Shown here in pieces: positions 13,450 to 17,063 of a stretch of 17,063 bases of DNA; positions within the stretch are counted from its first letter, which is position 1, and each line of letters starts with the position of its first letter. The DNA is from Paracoccaceae bacterium (GTDB lineage: Bacteria; Pseudomonadota; Alphaproteobacteria; Rhodobacterales; Rhodobacteraceae). Both the position numbers and the translations under genes were made by a program. Under the pieces are notes generated by a model, which was not told the origin of the DNA, searched no databases, and was given only the letters and a program-made list of their open reading frames with translations. Location: contig JALQTL010000218.1 of the NCBI GenBank assembly GCA_023260935.1, forward strand, positions 1 through 17,063, given 5' to 3'.

Positions 13450-14268
13450 TCAGGGTCTGCGCCGCGCCGTGACCGGCCCGCCGCCCTGTTCGACAACCCG
13501 GTCGATACAGGCGCGGATGCCTTCATAGGCGACCGACATGCTGTGGCCATTGGCATGGATCAGCCGCTGCGCATCCACCACCATTGCGACATGGCCCTTC
13601 CAGAACAGCAGATCCCCCCGCACCAAAGGCGCATCATGGGGCAGCGGCTGGCCGATCTGTTGTTGCAGATCGCTGTCGCCCGGGCAGGCCCGCCCGCAGG
13701 CGTGAAAGGCCAGCTGCACCAGCCCCGAGCAATCCACCCCCGCATGGCTGTTGCCGCCCCAAAGATAGGGCGCGTTCAGAAACGTCTCGGCCACCTGAAC
13801 CGGATCGTCAGCAGTCTGGCCAAGGGGGCGCAGATGCACCGCCGGCACAAAACCGAAAGCGGTTTCGGCAAAGCTGCCCGTCTGGCCCAGAACGGCAAGC
13901 CGGGCCCCCATCGGCAAAGCCGCCCTTTCGCGCGCCTGCACCTTGGGCCCGGAATAAAGATGGCTGGCAGGCGCCGCCACCCAATGCGTTGCCGCGACCG
14001 GGGGGCCGATGGCATCGGCCGCGACCCAGCCGCAATAGCCGTCCTTGGCCATCTGCACGAAGACATGGGCATCGGTCCGGTCCACCACCGTGACCGCATC
14101 CCCCAACAGCACCTGACGGTCCCGCGCCCCGCCCGGCGCCGCGCACAGATCAACCAGCGGCTGACAGATCGCCCCGGCTTCGCCATCGACGAACCGCGCA
14201 TCCGTCACTCTGCCGGCAAGGCTGCGCAGGGCCACACCGCCTGTCATCGGGGTCAAGCGGCGGTCCAT
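13450..14268 (-). CDS. NlpC/P60 family peptidoglycan endopeptidase with SH3-like domains
   Basis: This 272-residue cysteine peptidase of the family cleaves D-Glu/meso-DAP bonds in cell-wall peptides. The C-terminal domain (about 150-272) has VDCSGLVQLAF with nucleophile Cys180, GHVAMVVD with His226 and LIHANG with His238. The N-terminal 1-150 contain two SH3-like repeats (VTVVDRTDAHVFVQMAKDGYCGWV and LAVLGQTGSFAETAFGFVP) that probably bind the substrate. No signal peptide is seen, which suggests cytoplasmic action on recycled muropeptides. The ATG at 14268 shares one base with the upstream aminopeptidase stop (TGATG), so translation is coupled. A GTG at 14271 is a possible alternative start. 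Confidence 0.93.
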   Translation of the reverse strand: MDRRLTPMTGGVALRSLAGRVTDARFVDGEAGAICQPLVDLCAAPGGARDRQVLLGDAVTVVDRTDAHVFVQMAKDGYCGWVAADAIGPPVAATHWVAAPASHLYSGPKVQARERAALPMGARLAVLGQTGSFAETAFGFVPAVHLRPLGQTADDPVQVAETFLNAPYLWGGNSHAGVDCSGLVQLAFHACGRACPGDSDLQQQIGQPLPHDAPLVRGDLLFWKGHVAMVVDAQRLIHANGHSMSVAYEGIRACIDRVVEQGGGPVTARRRP

Positions 14269-15674
14269 CACAGGTCCAGCATCTGCGGCAGCGCATGCAG
14301 CAGCGCCCGCGCCCCCTGCCCTACGCCGCCCTTCGGACGGCCCGGCGCATCGGCGGGGTTGTGGCCATAAATGTCGAAATGCACATAGCGCGGGGTAGAA
14401 ACGAAGCGGCGCAGGAACAGCGCGGCCGTGACAGACCCGGCAAAACCGCCCGAAGGCGCGTTGTCCAGATCGGCGATGCCGGGTTCGATCATCGGCTCAT
14501 AGGGTGCCCAGAACGGCATGCGCCAGACCGGATCGAACCCATCCCGCGCGCCCTGTTCGATGGCGGCGGCCAAGCCTTCGTCATCGGCATAAAAGGGTGC
14601 AAGATCAGGCCCCACCGCCACCCGGGCCGCCCCGGTCAGCGTTGCCATCGAAATCACCAGCGCCTCGGGCTCCTCGCAGGCAAGCGTCAGCGCATCGGCA
14701 AGGATCAGGCGCCCCTCGGCATCTGTATTGTTCACCTCGACCGTCAGCCCCTTGCGCGAGGTCAGGATATCGCGCGGCCGCATCGCCGGACCAGAGATGC
14801 TGTTTTCCACCGCCGGCACCAGCACCCGCAGCCGCACCGGAAGGCCCAGCCGCATGATCATCAGGGCAAGGCCCATGACCGTGGCCGCGCCGCCCATGTC
14901 CTTTTTCATCAACAGCATGCCTGCCGATGGCTTGATATCCAGCCCGCCGCTGTCGAAGCACACGCCCTTGCCCACCAGCGTCAGCTGAGGCCCGGTGTTG
15001 CCCCAGCGCATGTCCAGCAGGCGCGGCGCCCGCGCCGACGCCCGCCCGACGGCATGGATCATCGGGAAATTCCGCGCCAGCAGATCATCCCCGACGATCG
15101 CCTCTGTCCGCGCGCCGAAGCGTGCGGCAAGCGCCTCGAACGCGGCCTGAAGTTCGGCCGGGCCCATATCGTTCGCGGGCGTATTGATCAGGTCACGGGT
15201 CAGAAACTCGGCCTCTGCCATAGCTAGCAAGGTTTCGGCATCCACCCCTTCGGGACATTTCAGCCGGGGCAGCCTTGTTGGTTCCTTTGCCGGGCGGTAG
15301 CGGTCGAACCGATATCCCGCCAGCAGCCAGCCAAGGGCAGCTTCGCGCCGCTCTTTCTCGGGCAGGTCACCGGCAAGGTGCCAATCCCCCGCCGGCAGCG
15401 CCGCCACGGCCTTGGCAAGCCCAAAGCGAACCCTTTGGCGTGCCGAGTCGGGGCCAAGGCCCACAACCGCCCCGGCAAGGCCGGAGTCACCGGGCAGAAG
15501 CCGCACCTCGCCCAGACCCGCCTCAAACCCTGACGCGGCCAGCCAGCCGGCCCATTCGGCGCCAGGTCCGGCCAGCCAGTCGGCGATCTGCGCCGGGGTC
15601 AGGGCATGCAGGGGCAGACTTGCGGCATCCGCGCGGGCAAAAGCGGGCAGGACGGGTGCAGGGGCGGTTGGCAT
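14268..15674 (-). CDS. M17 family leucyl aminopeptidase
   Basis: This 468-residue, two-metal aminopeptidase removes N-terminal residues from peptides. The active-site set is complete: Lys236 (VGKG), Asp241 (FDSGG), catalytic Lys248 (DIKP), Asp259 (KKDMGG), then Asp318, Glu320 and Arg322 in NTDAEGR. Their spacings (5, 12, 23, 82, 84, 86 from the first Lys) equal those of E. coli PepA. The N-terminal ~165 residues are divergent and short, typical of the alphaproteobacterial subgroup annotated simply as leucyl aminopeptidase family. The start is supported by AAGGAGAG eight bases upstream. It is translationally coupled to the NlpC/P60 gene, so trimming of cell-wall-derived peptides is a reasonable joint role. 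That role is inferred. Confidence 0.95.
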   Translation of the reverse strand: MPTAPAPVLPAFARADAASLPLHALTPAQIADWLAGPGAEWAGWLAASGFEAGLGEVRLLPGDSGLAGAVVGLGPDSARQRVRFGLAKAVAALPAGDWHLAGDLPEKERREAALGWLLAGYRFDRYRPAKEPTRLPRLKCPEGVDAETLLAMAEAEFLTRDLINTPANDMGPAELQAAFEALAARFGARTEAIVGDDLLARNFPMIHAVGRASARAPRLLDMRWGNTGPQLTLVGKGVCFDSGGLDIKPSAGMLLMKKDMGGAATVMGLALMIMRLGLPVRLRVLVPAVENSISGPAMRPRDILTSRKGLTVEVNNTDAEGRLILADALTLACEEPEALVISMATLTGAARVAVGPDLAPFYADDEGLAAAIEQGARDGFDPVWRMPFWAPYEPMIEPGIADLDNAPSGGFAGSVTAALFLRRFVSTPRYVHFDIYGHNPADAPGRPKGGVGQGARALLHALPQMLDL

Positions 15675-15775
15675 TGCGCGGCTCTCCTTCGGGTTTGGCC
15701 GAAGCCTAGCCGTTCCGCCTGCGCCCGCAAGGGGAACCTGCCCGCCGGCCGGAAGGCACCGCCGGCCCGCCGGGA

Positions 15776-16165
15776 TCAGCTGAGCGATTTGTCCAGCAGA
15801 TCACGGTCAGACGACAGGCAGCGTTCCGCTATCCGCACCAACCGCGCCCAGACCGCGCTGAAGGCCGTGGCATCTGCCCGTTCAAGGCACAGCCGCACAT
15901 CGGCGGCACATCGGGCCAGCGAAACCATGCCCAGATCTTCGGCCATGTGCTGCAAGCTGCGCAACTGCCGCGCCACATCCGAAAGGTCACGGTCACGCAC
16001 CTGCACCGACAGCCCGGCCATGGTCATCGCCAGTTCGGCAAGGGCCCGCGTGACCACTTGTTCGGCCGATGTCGTGCCAAGATTTCGATAGATCGCGGCA
16101 ATCGGTTCTGCATCCTGCGCAACCCGTTCCACGGGCCGCAATACAACCACATTATCAGCCTTCAT
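15776..16165 (-). CDS. Small helical protein, function unknown
   Basis: This 129-residue protein starts at 16165 with MKADNVVVLRPVERV; the frame extends to 16240 but without plausible extra sequence. A basic N-terminal segment is followed by four or five amphipathic helices (SAEQVVTRALAELAMTMAGL, DVARQLRSLQHMAEDLG, LARCAADVRLCLER, AFSAVWARLVRIAERCL). Its size and helical layout recall Hpt-like four-helix domains, but no phosphoacceptor His motif is present: the only candidate is His in LQHMAEDLG. It resembles conserved Rhodobacteraceae hypotheticals. It is divergent from the carbonic anhydrase gene (142-base gap) and lies 101 bases upstream of the aminopeptidase gene. Confidence 0.75.
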   Translation of the reverse strand: MKADNVVVLRPVERVAQDAEPIAAIYRNLGTTSAEQVVTRALAELAMTMAGLSVQVRDRDLSDVARQLRSLQHMAEDLGMVSLARCAADVRLCLERADATAFSAVWARLVRIAERCLSSDRDLLDKSLS

Positions 16166-16307
16166 GGCCCACACCTTTTCGTTCACACCCAAGCAGCATG
16201 TGATGCCCCCAGACTGAAGAAAAGGTTGCGGGCAGGACATTATTCCTCTCGAATTTTCGGCGATTGCCCCGTATCAGGGCCGGTGAAGCGACCGAAGGAT
16301 GAACGGC

Positions 16308-16952
16308 ATGGATGCGGCTCGCCCCCTTCCCAACTATCTGGTCCAGCGCTTTCAGGGCTGGCGCGCCACCACCTATCAGGACAACAAGGCATGGTTCCGA
16401 CGGCTTGCCGACGGGGGCCAGCATCCGCGGGCGATGGTCATTTCCTGCTGTGACAGCCGGGTGCATGTCACCTCGATCTTCGGCGCGGATGAAGGGGAGT
16501 TCTTCATTCACCGCAACGTCGCCAATCTGGTGCCCCCCTATAACCCCGATGGCGAATACCACGGCACCTCGGCGGCGGTGGAATATGCCGTTACCTCGCT
16601 GGGGGTCGCCCATATCGTCGTGCTGGGGCATTCCAACTGCGGGGGCGTGCGCGGCTGCCATGACATGTGCTGTGGCAAGGCCCCCGCGCTGGAGGAGAAG
16701 TCATCCTTCGTAGGCCGCTGGATGGATATCCTGCGCCCCGGCTTTGAACGGGTGCGCGATCTGCCGGAAGACCTGCGCCCGCGCGCGCTGGAAAAAGAGG
16801 CAGTGCTTGTGTCGCTGGAAAACCTGATGACTTTCCCCTTCGTGCGCGAAGCTGTCCGCGACGAACGACTGACGCTGCACGGGCTGTGGAACGACACCGG
16901 CGAGGGCATGCTGGAACAGTATGATCCGGGGCGCGGCTTCGTATCTGTCTGA
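16308..16952 (+). CDS. Beta-class carbonic anhydrase
   Basis: This 214-residue zinc enzyme interconverts CO2 and bicarbonate in the cytoplasm. Zinc ligands are Cys47 in CCDSR (with the Asp49-Arg51 dyad) and His108 and Cys111 in GHSNCGG. HRNVANLVP and GTSAAVEYAV are also family hallmarks, and SLENLMTFPFVREAV and GLWNDTGEGMLEQYD mark the C-terminal half. The start is placed at 16308 because AAGGA at 16295-16299 is then eight bases upstream; an ATG at 16299 overlaps that site and would add three residues. The gene is single and followed by a strong hairpin. No signal peptide is present. Confidence 0.95.
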   Translation: MDAARPLPNYLVQRFQGWRATTYQDNKAWFRRLADGGQHPRAMVISCCDSRVHVTSIFGADEGEFFIHRNVANLVPPYNPDGEYHGTSAAVEYAVTSLGVAHIVVLGHSNCGGVRGCHDMCCGKAPALEEKSSFVGRWMDILRPGFERVRDLPEDLRPRALEKEAVLVSLENLMTFPFVREAVRDERLTLHGLWNDTGEGMLEQYDPGRGFVSV

Positions 16953-16989
16953 CCAAATCCCCCCCACGCGGCACCTTCCGAAAGGCAGA

Positions 16990-17013
16990 CGGCCCGCCGT
17001 TTCCGGCGGGCCG
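16990..17013. terminator. Ten-base-pair hairpin between convergent genes
   Basis: CGGCCCGCCG (16990-16999) and CGGCGGGCCG (17004-17013) pair perfectly over a four-base loop, TTTC on the forward strand and GAAA (a GNRA tetraloop) on the reverse. No T-run follows on either side. It lies between the carbonic anhydrase stop and a likely reverse-strand gene end, so it may serve both. Confidence 0.6.
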
Positions 17014-17042
17014 CAGAATCTGAAAGACCGGCAGGCGGAAAG

Positions 17043-17063
17043 TCAGCCCTTTTTCAGGCAGCG
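17043..17063 (-). CDS. Possible last codons of a reverse-strand gene at the window edge
   Basis: Reading the reverse strand from the edge gives R-C-L-K-K-G then TGA at 17045-17043. A gene end here fits the nearby hairpin with a reverse-strand GAAA loop, but six codons cannot identify a product. Confidence 0.3.
   Translation of the reverse strand, partial: RCLKKG

Noticed and set aside
15741..15775. GCCGGC-based hairpin after the 129-residue gene as a terminator
   Set aside because: Only a six-base self-complementary core pairs and no T-run follows on the reverse strand; such sequences are common by chance at this GC content.

Overview
The window reads as chromosomal DNA of a high-GC alphaproteobacterium, most likely Rhodobacteraceae (Rhodobacter/Gemmobacter/Paracoccus-like). 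Family markers support this: an IalB-family secreted protein, DUF2794 and DUF2155 proteins, a rhizobial-type asparaginase, an NlpC/P60 plus M17 aminopeptidase pair, and GC-rich codon use. No tRNA, rRNA, CRISPR array, complete insertion sequence or phage gene was found. All assignments come from reading motifs by eye, not from searches.

Left edge (1-256): the first ~236 bases carry the C-terminal end of a DUF2155 protein with clearly lower GC3 and a disturbed upstream frame. It is followed within ~20 bases by the middle of a luciferase-like monooxygenase domain. This is either a deletion/recombination scar or a chimeric assembly join, and the ATG at 178 is not a native start.

Nonribosomal peptide block (256-3121): a 5'-truncated NRPS-like protein carries a MupA/Atu3671-type flavin monooxygenase domain embedded in an adenylation domain, then a peptidyl carrier domain. 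Its stop overlaps the start of a 4'-phosphopantetheinyl transferase that can activate the carrier. The remaining specificity positions resemble a glycine code.

Forward block (3233-7439): a two-helix small membrane protein, then a tightly packed S49 peptidase / membrane-anchored Cys-motif protein / pteridine-reductase-type SDR operon. A 318-bp, partly AT-rich intergenic region with palindromes and a perfect DnaA-box sequence follows, and then uvrC.

Reverse block (7424-11710): a YcaQ/AlkX crosslink glycosylase-family protein whose 3' end overlaps uvrC tail to tail, a three-His-box fatty acid desaturase, rlmN, and an IalB-family secreted protein with a clear terminator.

Right part (11885-17063): a zinc-type L-asparaginase and a DUF2794 protein on the forward strand. 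An NlpC/P60 hydrolase and an M17 leucyl aminopeptidase are translationally coupled on the reverse strand, next to a helical protein of unknown function. A beta-carbonic anhydrase is divergent from these, and the last few codons of a reverse-strand gene lie at the edge. Most of this is ordinary core genome; the unusual part is the truncated flavin-monooxygenase NRPS and its junction.
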